Part shown: piece after piece, positions 1 through 8,282 of the stretch | Layout: every line of letters begins with the position of its first letter | Position numbering within the stretch: the first letter of the stretch is position 1 | Origin: Dentipellis sp. KUC8613 | Lineage: Eukaryota > Basidiomycota > Agaricomycetes > Russulales > Hericiaceae | Reading direction: 5' to 3' | Length of the DNA stretch: 10,269 bases | Assembly: GCA_002286715.1 (NCBI GenBank) | Contig: NSJX01000158.1 | Span: forward strand, 3,912-14,180 | Position numbers and translations under genes: made by a program | Notes under the pieces: model-generated | Databases searched by the model: none | What the model was told of the DNA's origin: nothing | What the model saw: only the letters and a program-made list of their open reading frames with translations

Positions 1-1061
1 TCGATGGCATGGTCCCAAGGTCGGTGCTCTGGCAGTTGTTCTGAGGTGGACTTGTCGAAAACGTCACGGAATGATTGATATGGGGTTGGTACCAAGTCCT
101 CAAAAGACTGATCCTTGGCAGGGCCAGATGCGCGTTCAGCGAGTTTTTGAGCATTTGTAAACGCAGCTCGGATAGGGAGTGTGTCCGATTCTGGTTCTGC
201 GACCCTGGATTCTTCCAGCTTCCGGCGAAGTATTCCTGCTAGCCGCAGTCCCTCCTGTTCCCAAGTGGGGTCAATCTCAGGACGTTCATCATCATCTTCG
301 GTGAAGAGGCATCCAGTCGGGAGCATGGGTTTGAATGTGCGGATGCGTACTAAGTGGATGCGGCGGGCAGGGACCACGTATTTAGGGATCTGCGAGGTTT
401 GCTGAGCACTGGGGCCGACGAAACACTGGGTTTGTGGCTCCGAGATAGGCAGAGCTTGCCGACGTTCAGTACGTGTGTCAAGGTTCTTGATTGGTGGTTT
501 ATGAAGTTGACATGATGGCGGGCAGCAGGTCATGTCGACTCGACGGGCCAACCAGTCAATTTCAGGGTTATGTTCTTCCAGCCAGTCCGTTCCGAGGATA
601 ATGTCGAAGTCGCCGATGTCTGCCACAAAGAACTGAACCTTTTCTTGGTGGTAGGAGTCTGAGTTGCGCGAGTAAATGCGCAGTAACTGTGTTGTCGTGG
701 ATCGAACAAGACCCATAACATTTTCAGAGTTATCAACATTGCGTATCGGGAAGGGGTGTTTCAGGGGGTTCAATGTGAGGTTGTGCTGTTCAGCAAACCG
801 CGGGTGAAGGACAAGTCCTTCTGCACCACTGTCAAGTAGTGCTTCAGCGTCGAGTTGTTTTCCAGTGATTTGTCCAATTAGTTTGGTTCTGAGCGTAATT
901 GATGGTGTCTGGCGTGTTCGAGTGACAGAGGACATGCGCAGACAATCAGGATATATTTGCTCACGGGGTTGAACCAGCGATGATAATACAGCATAACGAT
1001 TGGACGAACTAAAGGAAATCTTGCCACCCACAGACGACGCGGCTGGGGGGCGCTCTAAAAA
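1..1061 (-). CDS. Gypsy Pol N-terminus: retropepsin and pre-RT linker (partial)
   Basis: This frame is open from the end of Gag to the window edge and has no stop. It encodes the start of the Pol polyprotein. The aspartic protease active site reads L-L-D-S-G-A-E-G, with DSG at 825-833 (minus). About 75 residues later comes I-I-L-G-T-D-W-L followed by E-E-H-N-P-E-I-D-W (near 555-602), the usual second conserved block of Gypsy retropepsins. The protease acts as a dimer and cuts Gag-Pol in the particle. The last residues, E-H-R-P-W-D-H-A-I, are the lead-in to the reverse transcriptase palm. There is no obvious ATG at the start; entry is probably by -1 frameshift from Gag at 1057-1061. I see no lesion in the visible part. 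Residues between protease and linker are acidic and not recognised as a domain. Confidence 0.88.
1023..1061 (-). promoter_or_regulatory. Candidate -1 ribosomal frameshift site between Gag and Pol
   Basis: Gag ends GAT TTT TAG (minus 1063-1055), giving five T at 1061-1057. The protease frame lies at -1 relative to Gag and is open through this point. Slippage of the Phe tRNA on TTT by one base avoids the TAG and enters Pol. Five bases after the T run, GCCCCCC (1051-1045) can pair with GGGTGGC (1029-1023), a 7-bp stem with one C-T mismatch and a 15-nt loop. Such spacing is typical of stimulatory structures. The heptamer is not the canonical X XXY YYZ in the zero frame, so the mechanism is inferred. 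Confidence 0.55.
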
Positions 1062-3256
1062 TCCTCGCAGGCGATAAGATCCCGCAATGCTGCCCGTGCC
1101 TCTTCTCTCTCCTCAGCTCCCAAGGACCGCAGTGACGAGGCCAACATAGCGACTGCCAGAGTGCCTGGTGGTGTTGCGAGGGCATTGGTCCGCGCATCTG
1201 CCTGAGGTGCTGCAGCTACTCCCGGTACTGTGCCGGTTTCTATCGCTGCAACACGTAGGGCCTGGTTGAGGGGGCACTCAAACGACATGTGGCCTTTCTG
1301 GCGGCAACGGAAGCATGCCCCTTCTCTGGCCAAACGCTGACACTCCTGATCTGAGAGCTTGGCAAGGACTGGCGAGCGAGGCGTGGGGCGAGTGGATACC
1401 GATGTTGCCGCGCGAGGGGTGATCGACCTTGGAGCGCTCGTCCTTGGTGCTCTGGCCTTCTGCTCACATTGAAGCTCGAGCCACTGCGCATTGCAATCCC
1501 TGGCACGTCCCTTCCAATCCTCGAGGTCCTTTGGCGTTGGGTACGTTGTCATGCACTTTTCAAAGAGTGCACGGTTGAGTCCCTTTTTGAAGAAGTGGAC
1601 CAGGGCCATGTCGCCGTAGCCAGTACGGGGGGATAGGGCTTCAAACTCCGTGATATAGTCAACGACTGGTCGTGTACCCATGAGCAAGTGGTCGATCGCT
1701 GCCTGAGCCTCCGCTGAATCGTCGAGAGGTTTGAAGTCTGCCTGAAACTTGTCGAGCAACTTGACGAAGGTGTCAAATCGTGGTTTCCCATCCGATGTAT
1801 CAAATGTTCCTCCAGCATCAGCAATGTCATCGTCCTCCAGGATCTCTTCACCTCGTTGAGTTGCCCAGACTCCAGCGATGGGGCCCTGACAGAGATCCAG
1901 GAAGAGGGCAATCTTCGCATCGTCGGAAGCGTACTTGGTCTTGTTTACTTTCAAAAACAGGCGGATGCGCGTTTTGAAAGCAGCGGACTTGGAGCGATCT
2001 CCTTCAAATGGTTCAGGTTTTACCCCAATCTCCGAGTTGGTAGGGGTCGTCGTCGCGGTTGTGGTCTGTGTCGGGTTGGTAGAAGACATGGTGTGGGCAG
2101 GTGGGGGTGGAACGGGTTTGACTGGAGTGAACAACCCGGGCGGAGGTGGAACGACGCGGGGGTTTGGTGCAGGGGTTGTAGGTTGGGGAGGAGGTGGTGC
2201 AATGGGTGGAGTTGGAGGTTGTAGTGAGCGCGATCGCTGCTGTTGCAAGACTGCAAGGCGTTCCTCTTCTTCTGTGGAGGCTACAAACTCGTCTGCAGTG
2301 AGGAATACGTTTGTTGATTCCCAGAACCAATCGTCCCCTTGTGCTGAAAGCTGTGGTCTCCAAGCTACAACGGTTCGAGTGAAGGTCCCTGTGGCTCCTC
2401 TCTTCCACGCGTAGTACTTGCGAGTGACTGTGTTGAAGCTAACACCCGTAGGTATACGGATGGGATCTGCGCGAGGGGCCTCTGGGGAATTTACAGGGGG
2501 GGGAACGGTGGCAGATGGTGGGGTAGACGGGTGGGTACGGTGATACTCTTGTGCTGCGAAGCTGAGGTCCTCGAGCGTGAGATATGGATAGTCTGGGGCT
2601 TCCTCAAAGTACCACTGATCAGGGAGTCCTTGGCTGTGTTCGTATGCAACTCGACGATGTCCTCCTGGTGTAAGGATAAAAAGATGGTCTGGGTTGCCTG
2701 GGTGTTCGGTGATGCCTAGGGGGAGCGGGCTGATCTGTCGACGGGGGTCGGAGGGCTCTATGGTGACAAGTGTTCAGGGATGTTCAAGCTCGATGCGTTT
2801 CCAGAAGTCTTCGTCAGACAACTCTTCAGTGGGTACACGGCGAGGGACAATGACTGGTGGCGGTGATGGGGACGGCGAACAGATTCCTATAGGTAGCCAA
2901 GATTGATGGACCCAGGTGGGCTCAAGGATGCTGTCTGGAGGGAAAAAGCGCCGATCCCAACGGAAGTATTGAGCGTCTTGGTATTCGTACAAGAACGCCT
3001 CCGAGTCGATGTCAAATACTGTTCTGATCTGGACGTACAGGCGAATTCCCCAACGACTTCCGAAGTTCCAGTCTATGGTCTGGACCCAATGTTTGTGGAT
3101 CTCCCAACCCAAAGCGTGATTGTGGAGGTGCTGTTGAAGTTCTTCGTCGGTGCGTGAGCTGATAACAGAGGGCGGGATGCGGATGGTAGCAATGTGTTCA
3201 CGGTGATCGGGGTGTAACCTGTTGAAGATGTAGTCTAGGGACAGGGTACGGACCAT
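1055..3256 (-). pseudogene. Gypsy Gag with extended N-terminus, broken by one TGA
   Basis: The frame begins at ATG 3256 (M-V-R-T), 79 bp inside the LTR, and is open to TAG 1057-1055 (about 733 codons) except for TGA at 2776-2774, codon 161. The C-terminal third is a normal Gag: the core starts near P-E-P-F-E-G-D-R and ends in a CCHC zinc knuckle C-F-R-C-R-Q-K-G-H-M-S-F-E-C (1315-1274), which binds RNA. Before it lies a proline-rich linker (about 2090-2250). Upstream are some 320 residues of globular-looking sequence rich in W, Y, H and R, not part of the usual Gag and not recognised by me. CGA to TGA is one simple origin of the stop. An alternative start at ATG 2089 (M-S-S-T-N-P) would give a conventional Gag of about 344 residues. 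Confidence 0.83.
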
Positions 3257-3317
3257 GAATTTTACGTTGCAAGGACGGCAGATGGAGTTTTTTGATGAAA
3301 AAGGGTGAGGTGGGTGT

Positions 3318-3332
3318 AGGAGAGATTGTCCA
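3318..3332 (-). other. Candidate tRNA primer binding site
   Basis: On the minus strand, two bases after the LTR end, the sequence is TGGACAATCTCTCCT. The TGG matches the CCA end of a tRNA and the position is right for priming minus-strand DNA synthesis. I could not assign the tRNA. Confidence 0.45.
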
Positions 3333-3515
3333 GGTGTCAAGACTGGTGCTGAGACGACTAGAGAACCACCCAAGTCACCGACCGGACCGGGTATGAGAGT
3401 GAGTGAGGCGGACGAGAGTGCCGACAAGGTCAAGAACGCAGTGCAGCTGGTATTGCCAGGTACAGTACGAGTAGACGAAATGGACAATCTAGGGAACTAT
3501 GGACAGAGCGAAGCG

Positions 3516-3527
3516 GTATATATGTGA
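3516..3527 (-). promoter_or_regulatory. TATA-like box in the LTR
   Basis: The minus strand reads ACATATATACC here, about 180 bp from the inner LTR edge, consistent with a U3/R promoter driving the Gypsy transcript toward lower coordinates. No transcription start can be fixed from sequence. Confidence 0.45.
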
Positions 3528-3531
3528 CAGA

Positions 3532-3631
3532 GAACAATAGCATCATTAGTGTCCAGAACGGGAACAATAGAGAATCTGAATGGGTACAGTAGTGTACAGT
3601 AATGGGCACAGCCCAGAATGGAGAACAATAG
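3532..3631 (+). repeat. Three copies of GAACAATAG in LTR U3
   Basis: GAACAATAG occurs at 3532-3540, 3562-3570 and 3623-3631. The last two are embedded in a longer similar context (CCAGAA then GGGAACAATAG or GGAGAACAATAG). They lie upstream of the TATA-like box in transcription order, so they may be binding sites for a host factor. Confidence 0.5.
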
Positions 3632-3661
3632 GACGAACCAGAAAGGGAATACAATGGGAGA

Positions 3662-3687
3662 GGCTGTGTGGTCGTGGCTGTGTGGTC
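3662..3687 (+). repeat. Tandem 14-bp repeat in LTR
   Basis: GGCTGTGTGGTC occurs at 3662-3673 and again at 3676-3687, a 14-bp period in the U3 part of the LTR. Its function is unknown; it could be an enhancer repeat. Confidence 0.55.
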
Positions 3688-3790
3688 ATGGGGTCTAAGG
3701 TGCATGTGATCTGTGGTATGGGTCATGTGATAGGACGCGTCGCGCGGAAGGAGGCAAGGAAAGTGACAAGAAATGGAGCGATCCTTGACA

Positions 3791-3795
3791 CTTAC
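3791..3795. other. Candidate 5-bp target site of the Gypsy insertion (CTTAC)
   Basis: These five bases directly follow the LTR edge. Gypsy integrases usually duplicate 4-6 bp. The matching copy would lie beyond the other LTR, outside the window, so this cannot be confirmed here. Confidence 0.3.
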
Positions 3796-5387
3796 CGGCC
3801 GGGGCACCACCTCCGCCGCAGAATGTGAACAATGAAGATTGGTCACCCTACGAGAACATGGCACAGTTCTGCGTTGCGGACTTCTTGTACCGTGAAGATC
3901 AAATGCCAGCACGGCGCATTGATTATCTCATGGAACTGTGGGCATTTACGCTCATGGAACATGGTGAACAGGGTCCGTTTAAGTCGTACGAACATATGTA
4001 TGATGTTATTGATCAAACTCATCATGGTGACGCACCATGGAAGTGTCTGTCGACAACATACTCGGGGTCTATTGATGGTGATGTACCAGATTGGGCATTC
4101 TCAAATTACGATGTCTGGTATCGCGATCCGGATGTGGTCATCAAAAACATCCTCGATAATCCAGACTTCGATGGTCAGTTCGATTACGCATCCTACGTCC
4201 ACATTGGCACCGACGGGAAGCGGCGCTGGAGTGACTTCATGTCAGGGACATTTTCATGGCAGCATTCTGTACGTCTTCTATCAGACATCTATCATATTGA
4301 TCTCACCTTTGCATACAGAGCGAGATCTATGAAGCTGATCCAACTACGAAGGATGCAATGTACTGTCCTATCATCTTGGGAAGTGATAAGACCACTGTTT
4401 CCGTCGCAACTGGCAATGTCGAATATCATCCACTCTATCTCTCAATTGGCAATGTTCATAACACTGTACGCCGTGCTCATCGAAACGCAGTCATTCCCAT
4501 TGGATTTCTAGCAATTCCTAAAGGTAGGAGACACCTCTTACGGACTTCTTGCTCGTATACTGACAGTCATTGTCTCCCCAGTTGATCGACAATTCAAGAA
4601 TGATGTCAAGTTCTGCACCTTCAAGCGACAACTATACCATTCATCTATCGCAGCGATATTGCGCACACTAGAGCCTGGAATGACAACGCCTGTCATTCGG
4701 CGATGTCCAGATGGTCATTTCCGTCGGGTTATCTATGATCTTGCAGCATATATTGCAGATTATCCGGAGCAGGTCCTCCTTACCGGGATAGTTCAGAACT
4801 GGTGCCCAAAGTACGTTATTGGAGATGTTCATTCATGTTTCAAACTGTTCGCTAACCTTCTGACCGCTCATAGATGTATGGCACCTGCCATGAACCTAGA
4901 TGGCCCAACAGCGCCACTCAGGACTCGAGCATTCACTGAAGAACTTGTCAATGGAGTAGACGGTACAAAGCTATGGGACGATTATGGAATAGATAATGAT
5001 CTCGTTGTAAGGCCAATTTCTCTATGTACACAACGCGCATGCAATGCTCACAACAGATCTCAGCCATTCACTGCAGATTTTCCACGCGCGGATATTCACG
5101 AGATGATCTCCCCAGATCTTCTCCACCAAGCAATCAAGGGGACATTCAAAGACCATCTCGTGACGTGGGTGGTGGACTATCTGGTGCTCACACATGGCGA
5201 GACTCGTGCAAACGAGATAATAGACGATATTGACCGAAGGTACAGTCAATGACCACTCGTCTCTTTCTTTGACTGACGCATATCAACTAGAATTGCCTCT
5301 GCGCCTCCATTCCCTGGCCTCTGCCGTTTCCCTCATGGTCGACGCTTCAAGCAATGGACTGGAGATGACTCCAAGGCATTGATGAAG

Positions 5388-5439
5388 GCAAGTGTTTTCC
5401 CCGCTACACGAGGTATCTTGCTAATTGCCTTACGTCTAG
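5388..5439 (+). other. GC-AG intron in the transposase gene
   Basis: The exon join AAG|GCAAGT ... GTCTAG|GTT restores the conserved run from K-A-L-M-K to V-F-L-P-A-I. No GT donor fits nearby. GCAAGT is the strong consensus of the minor GC-AG class, and GCTAAT upstream of the acceptor could be the branch site. Confidence 0.75.
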
Positions 5440-6702
5440 GTTTTCCTCCCAGCAATTGTCGGCTACGTACCTCAAGACATGGTTCATGCTATTGCAGACT
5501 TTCTTGAAGTCTGTTACCTGGCACGCCATGCTGACATCACTGAGGATACGCTGAAGGCCATGCAGATGGCTCTCTCCTGTTTTCGTGAGCACCGTGAAAT
5601 ATTCTGCATCACCGAAGTGCGAAAAACAGGCTTCTCGCTTCCTCGACAGCATGCACTCTTCCACTATCCACATCATGTCAGGGAGTTTGGTGCTCCTGGA
5701 GGCATCTGTTCATCCATCACTGAGTCCCGTCATATCACTGCCGTGAAGAAGCCTTGGCGTCGGTCCAATCGCTTCAATGCGCTTGGTCAGATGCTCCTCA
5801 CAAACCAGCGACTCGACAAGCTCGCTGCAGCTCGCGTCGACTTCATCCATCGCGGTATGCTGCCACCCCGTTTCGTACCACCCGACACACCAACGCATGC
5901 TGTGGAGATGCCTGGACAATGTGTAGAAGACGATATGGATGACGAGCCTGTTGACGAGAACATCCGAGTGGAAGGGAACATTGTCCTGGCTCGGACACGC
6001 AGTGAGTTTATCCTTTTCTGTCACCGTGCATAGATTCTGACTGCATGTGGGTAGTTCGTACATACCCTCGCAGCCTAGATGAACTCGCTGAACATATTGC
6101 TGTACCTGATTTCGCCTATCTCACTCGTCGCTTCCTCTTTGAACAACTCTATCTCAATGTCGCTCCAACGCCAGAAACCCCATTGCTGCTCATCACAACA
6201 AAGATCTCTGTGTTCCATTCCGCCATTGCAACATTTTATGCCCCTAGTCTGGCATCCGTGGCATGCGAAGGGAATGCATCCGCTGCAGTCCCAGATGGAA
6301 AGGGGAGCAGGCTCGGCGCGATTGCGCTTTCGTTGTCGAAAACCAAGATTTACTGGGAATGAAGGCTCTTCGTGTCGTTCGTATCAAATTGTTGTTTTCT
6401 TTTAGCCATGAAGGGACTGTGTACCCATGCACACTAGTGGAATGGTTCAAGCGGGTTGATCGGACTCCAGACTCTGCAACTGGGATGTGGAAGGTCAAGC
6501 CAGAATTCAAAGGGCGGCAACAACAGCAACATGACATTTCAGTTCTTCACCTTGATTCCTTCCTTCGTGGGGCACACCTTATGCCCGTCTTTGGAGACCA
6601 ATCCATCCCTCCAGAAGTCTCATTTGCCAACAGCCTCGATTGTTTTCAGATGTACTATGTAAACAAGTATATAGACCATCATTCACATGAAATCGTATTC
6701 TA

Positions 6703-6967
6703 ATGCTGTATCCACTCCGCATCCTCACTGCTTCACTGCTTGCTTTCCAGTGCCTCTCACACTCACGCTCCCCGAGGGCTGCAACCTTCTTGATCTCGCA
6801 CGAGGAGCGGGCAAGGTGTATCGCCCCGACTGCACAACAGTGCTGCCACAACTACCTGCACGTGGGATCTTGCACTGCCGAACAGCGGGGAACCACCAGA
6901 TGTAGAGACAGCGTGTGTTCTTCCCTATTGCTATTGACCGCCTCACTGTTGACGTCTTACGCATCAG
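6703..6967 (+). other. Spacer between transposase and DUF6698-like gene; possible first exon 6703-6914
   Basis: The transposase stop overlaps an ATG (TAATG, 6701-6705). That frame is open to 6914, where a GT donor (6915) and a CAG acceptor (6967) define a 53-bp intron that would join in phase to the next exon. The roughly 70 encoded residues are rich in Cys, Ser and Arg and match nothing I recognise, so they could equally be 3' UTR of the transposase. Confidence 0.3.
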
Positions 6968-7813
6968 AGAAAATCACATATATTGGTCTTATCGTGCCCT
7001 CATACGACTTATACCGAGTCTCGAGATGTTGATCAACTCGAACAATGGTATTGATGTGCAGATATTTCGGAGTGTTTGCAATGAGGTATGCAGTTGTTTT
7101 GGCTCAGCCTCTGCGTCGCTCTTACTTCTTTCCAGTTGAAAGACGCACGTGGTGCGGGTCGTTCCGAAGACACATCAACAATCAAGAAAGCTATACGAGA
7201 TGTAGTGAACAATCTCGCTATTGCTGGGACAACGGAGTCAGCAATCCCACTGCAAAAGAATCTGCGAGGCTTTCAGCATGCCCTATGTGCGCAACTTCTC
7301 TGTCCCGCAGAGTGGCAGTCCCATAAGCACCCAGAGTAAGCCAATGTTAGATGCATGACTACAAAATATCGGTCCACTCACTAGGTTTGTATAGGGTCAT
7401 TGACGATATCACATTGATGAGATGTGTACCACTGGCAGGTGATTATCCAGCTTTCATGTACGCTAACAATTGCTGCGAGAATCTCGAGAGTCTTGAGGAA
7501 GGACTATGTCAAGGGCCAGCCATGCTCCGGGTAAGTGATCACTCATCTGAGGTATTCAGTTTTCATTGACGAGGGCATCTCCGAGTCATAGATCTTTCGC
7601 CACATATGGATCTCCCCGAGCTCCGCCCTGAATGCTGAGGGACAGTCAAGTACCAGACGGAAAGGTGCTGCTCACATCTACAGACTTATGTCCGTCACGC
7701 CACGCTCCATTGCCATCAGGAAAACGCGTCATCCGGCCCGTATGAACCGGCAATCAACTATAGCTGTGCCTGATCTACCGGCATCTATGGTAGTGTACCG
7801 GCACTACCCGTAG
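6968..7813 (+). pseudogene. DUF6698-like protein, C-terminus apparently truncated
   Basis: Exons 6968-7085, 7136-7335, 7395-7530 and 7592-7813 join in frame, with GT-AG introns of 50, 59 and 61 bp and stop TAG 7811-7813. The product, about 225 residues, follows the order I recall for DUF6698, a basidiomycete family of unknown function: Y-R-A-L-I-R-L-I-P-S-L, R-G-F-Q-H, L-L-C-P-A-E-W, D-Y-P-A-F-M-Y, I-F-R-H-I-W, P-S-S-A-L and S-V-T-P-R-S-I-A. After the last motif (about 7711) similarity stops and the frame runs through repeat DNA, so the usual final 50-60 residues are missing. The N-terminal exon is uncertain. It lies 265 bp downstream of the transposase on the same strand and before the putative element end, suggesting it belongs to the transposon. 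It may be only partly functional. Confidence 0.72.
7746..7813 (+). repeat. Three copies of ACCGGCA-N7/8-TAG
   Basis: ACCGGCA starts at 7746, 7777 and 7797, each followed 14-15 bases later by TAG (7761, 7791, 7811). The copies read ACCGGCAATCAACTATAG, ACCGGCATCTATGGTAG and ACCGGCACTACCCGTAG. Spacings of 31 and 20 bp are near whole helical turns. The repeats overlap the nominal end of the DUF6698-like frame. Confidence 0.6.
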
Positions 7814-7840
7814 AGCTCGGAGTTTGTCAAAAGACCGTAC

Positions 7841-7916
7841 GTAGCTACCCAGTAGCTACCCAGTAGCGATCATAGATCTACTGTAGCAGTGCGTAGCTCT
7901 GAGTAGACTACAGTAG
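7841..7916 (+). repeat. Helically phased TAG array with CTAC/GTAG palindromes
   Basis: TAG recurs at 7842, 7853, 7864, 7873, 7884, 7894, 7904 and 7914, with steps of 11, 11, 9, 11, 10, 10 and 10 bp. GTAGCTAC occurs twice (7841-7848, 7852-7859), and CTACTGTAG (7878-7886) and CTACAGTAG (7908-7916) are close relatives. The array could be a decayed 10-11 bp tandem repeat or subterminal sites bound by a transposon protein. Confidence 0.6.
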
Positions 7917-7921
7917 AATGT

Positions 7922-8112
7922 CAGAACAGGCTGAGCAACAATAGAGAATGTATCAGTCTAAACAAACATAGAACACAAGGTGCACATGAATTATCAAGAT
8001 TATAGTGCACATGAGCCTCAAAATCGGCAAGTGTAACAGATTCGACATTGAGTTGCCACTCGAGGTAGGAGCACATCTCCCGCTCCATCTGGTTGACCTC
8101 TCAGGCCTGCAG
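7922..8112 (-). pseudogene. Cyclin-box fragment, copy 1 (nonsense codon)
   Basis: Read from 8112 downward the minus strand encodes E-V-N-Q-M-E-R-E-M-C-S-Y-L-E-W-Q-L-N-V, the signature of the cyclin N-terminal box helix in basidiomycete cyclins, followed by A-D-F-E-A. The Trp codon seen in the second copy is TGA here, just before E-V-N-Q, and the frame ends soon after. No flanking cyclin exons are visible. An intact cyclin binds and activates a cyclin-dependent kinase; this is a relic. Confidence 0.65.
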
Positions 8113-8282
8113 CCAACACATCAGGACTGTTCTAATACTGATTATTGCATAAACATTCATGAGTGCTAACTGTGAGGCATTGGATGTGTGAACAAGACAT
8201 GAGCTGCAGGCTGAGTTACCATTTTTGGTAGCTTGAACAACATTATATAGTAACCGGTGAATGAGTACGAGTTAGTGTTAAA
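8113..8282. other. Spacer between cyclin fragments
   Basis: I see no gene. A 32-bp segment at 8212-8243 beginning TGAGTTACCAT is similar to 8741-8772 (25 of 32 bases by eye), part of a wider decayed duplication. Confidence 0.5.

Larger units (their letters stand above)
1..3790 (-). mobile_element. Ty3/Gypsy LTR retrotransposon, 5' part, nested in a Plavaka gene
   Basis: In minus-strand order the element has an LTR, a primer-binding-site candidate, Gag with a CCHC zinc knuckle, then a retropepsin in the -1 frame and the linker that precedes reverse transcriptase in Gypsy Pol. Reverse transcriptase, RNase H, integrase and the 3' LTR would lie left of position 1. The outer edge at 3790 abuts an open exon of a Plavaka transposase, so the element seems to have inserted into that gene. 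One nonsense codon breaks Gag, so this copy is probably not autonomous unless the stop is read through or is a sequencing error. Confidence 0.88.
3335..3790 (-). repeat. 5' LTR of the Gypsy element (456 bp)
   Basis: The block begins TGTCAAG and ends CTTGACA, so it carries perfect 7-bp terminal inverted repeats with the TG...CA ends of LTRs. A TGG primer-site candidate follows two bases inside the inner edge. The outer edge coincides with the point where the Plavaka reading frame starts to be open. A TATA-like box and short repeats lie inside. Only one LTR is in the window, so its boundaries rest on these signals, not on a comparison of two copies. Confidence 0.78.
3791..6703 (+). pseudogene. 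Plavaka-family transposase, N-terminus cut off by LTR insertion
   Basis: Eight exons: 3791-4268, 4319-4523, 4582-4810, 4874-5006, 5064-5239, 5291-5387, 5440-6001 and 6055-6703, about 840 codons, stop TAA 6701-6703. Introns are 50-63 bp; all are GT-AG except 5388-5439 (GC-AG). Joining them gives a continuous Plavaka-like protein: W-Y-R-D-P-D, L-G-S-D-K-T, P-L-Y-L-S-I-G-N, A-D-Y-P-E-Q, S-P-D-L-L-H-Q, F-K-D-H-L-V, W-T-G-D-D-S-K, S-I-T-E-S-R-H and a C-terminal Y-V-N-K-Y-I-D-H-H. Candidate RNase H-fold acidic residues are Asp 4385-4387, Asp 5115-5117 and Glu 5722-5724 (inferred). The protein would cut and join DNA for a CACTA-like transposon. Lesions: the frame begins at the LTR edge in a proline-rich linker (A-G-A-P-P-P-P), with the usual zinc-finger N-terminus missing, and a frameshift near 6246-6250. 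Confidence 0.9.

Noticed and set aside
1856..2414. Plus-strand glycine-rich frames
   Set aside because: They are the antisense of the proline-rich linker of Gag on the minus strand.
3257..3487. Extending Gag upstream to 3487
   Set aside because: The codon there is TTG, and the frame would start inside the LTR; ATG 3256 is the first ATG after the primer site.
3430..3912. A 160-residue minus-strand frame
   Set aside because: It spans the LTR and crosses its outer edge into the transposase exon, so it has no coherent origin.
5007..5056. Splice acceptor at 5056 (ACAACAG) in the transposase
   Set aside because: It gives the wrong frame; the CAG at 5061-5063 joins V to P-F-T-A-D-F-P as in the family.
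6206..6247. An intron ending at the AG of 6246-6247 to explain the frame change
   Set aside because: It would remove the conserved K-I-S-V-F-H-S-A-I-A-T-F-Y block, so a small deletion is the better explanation.
7336..7384. Splice acceptor at 7384 (CACTAG) in the DUF6698-like gene
   Set aside because: It leads to a stop within three codons; the TATAG at 7390-7394 keeps the frame open.
7851..7916. CRISPR-like array
   Set aside because: The repeats are only a few bases at 10-11 bp steps in a fungal genome; there is no repeat-spacer structure.
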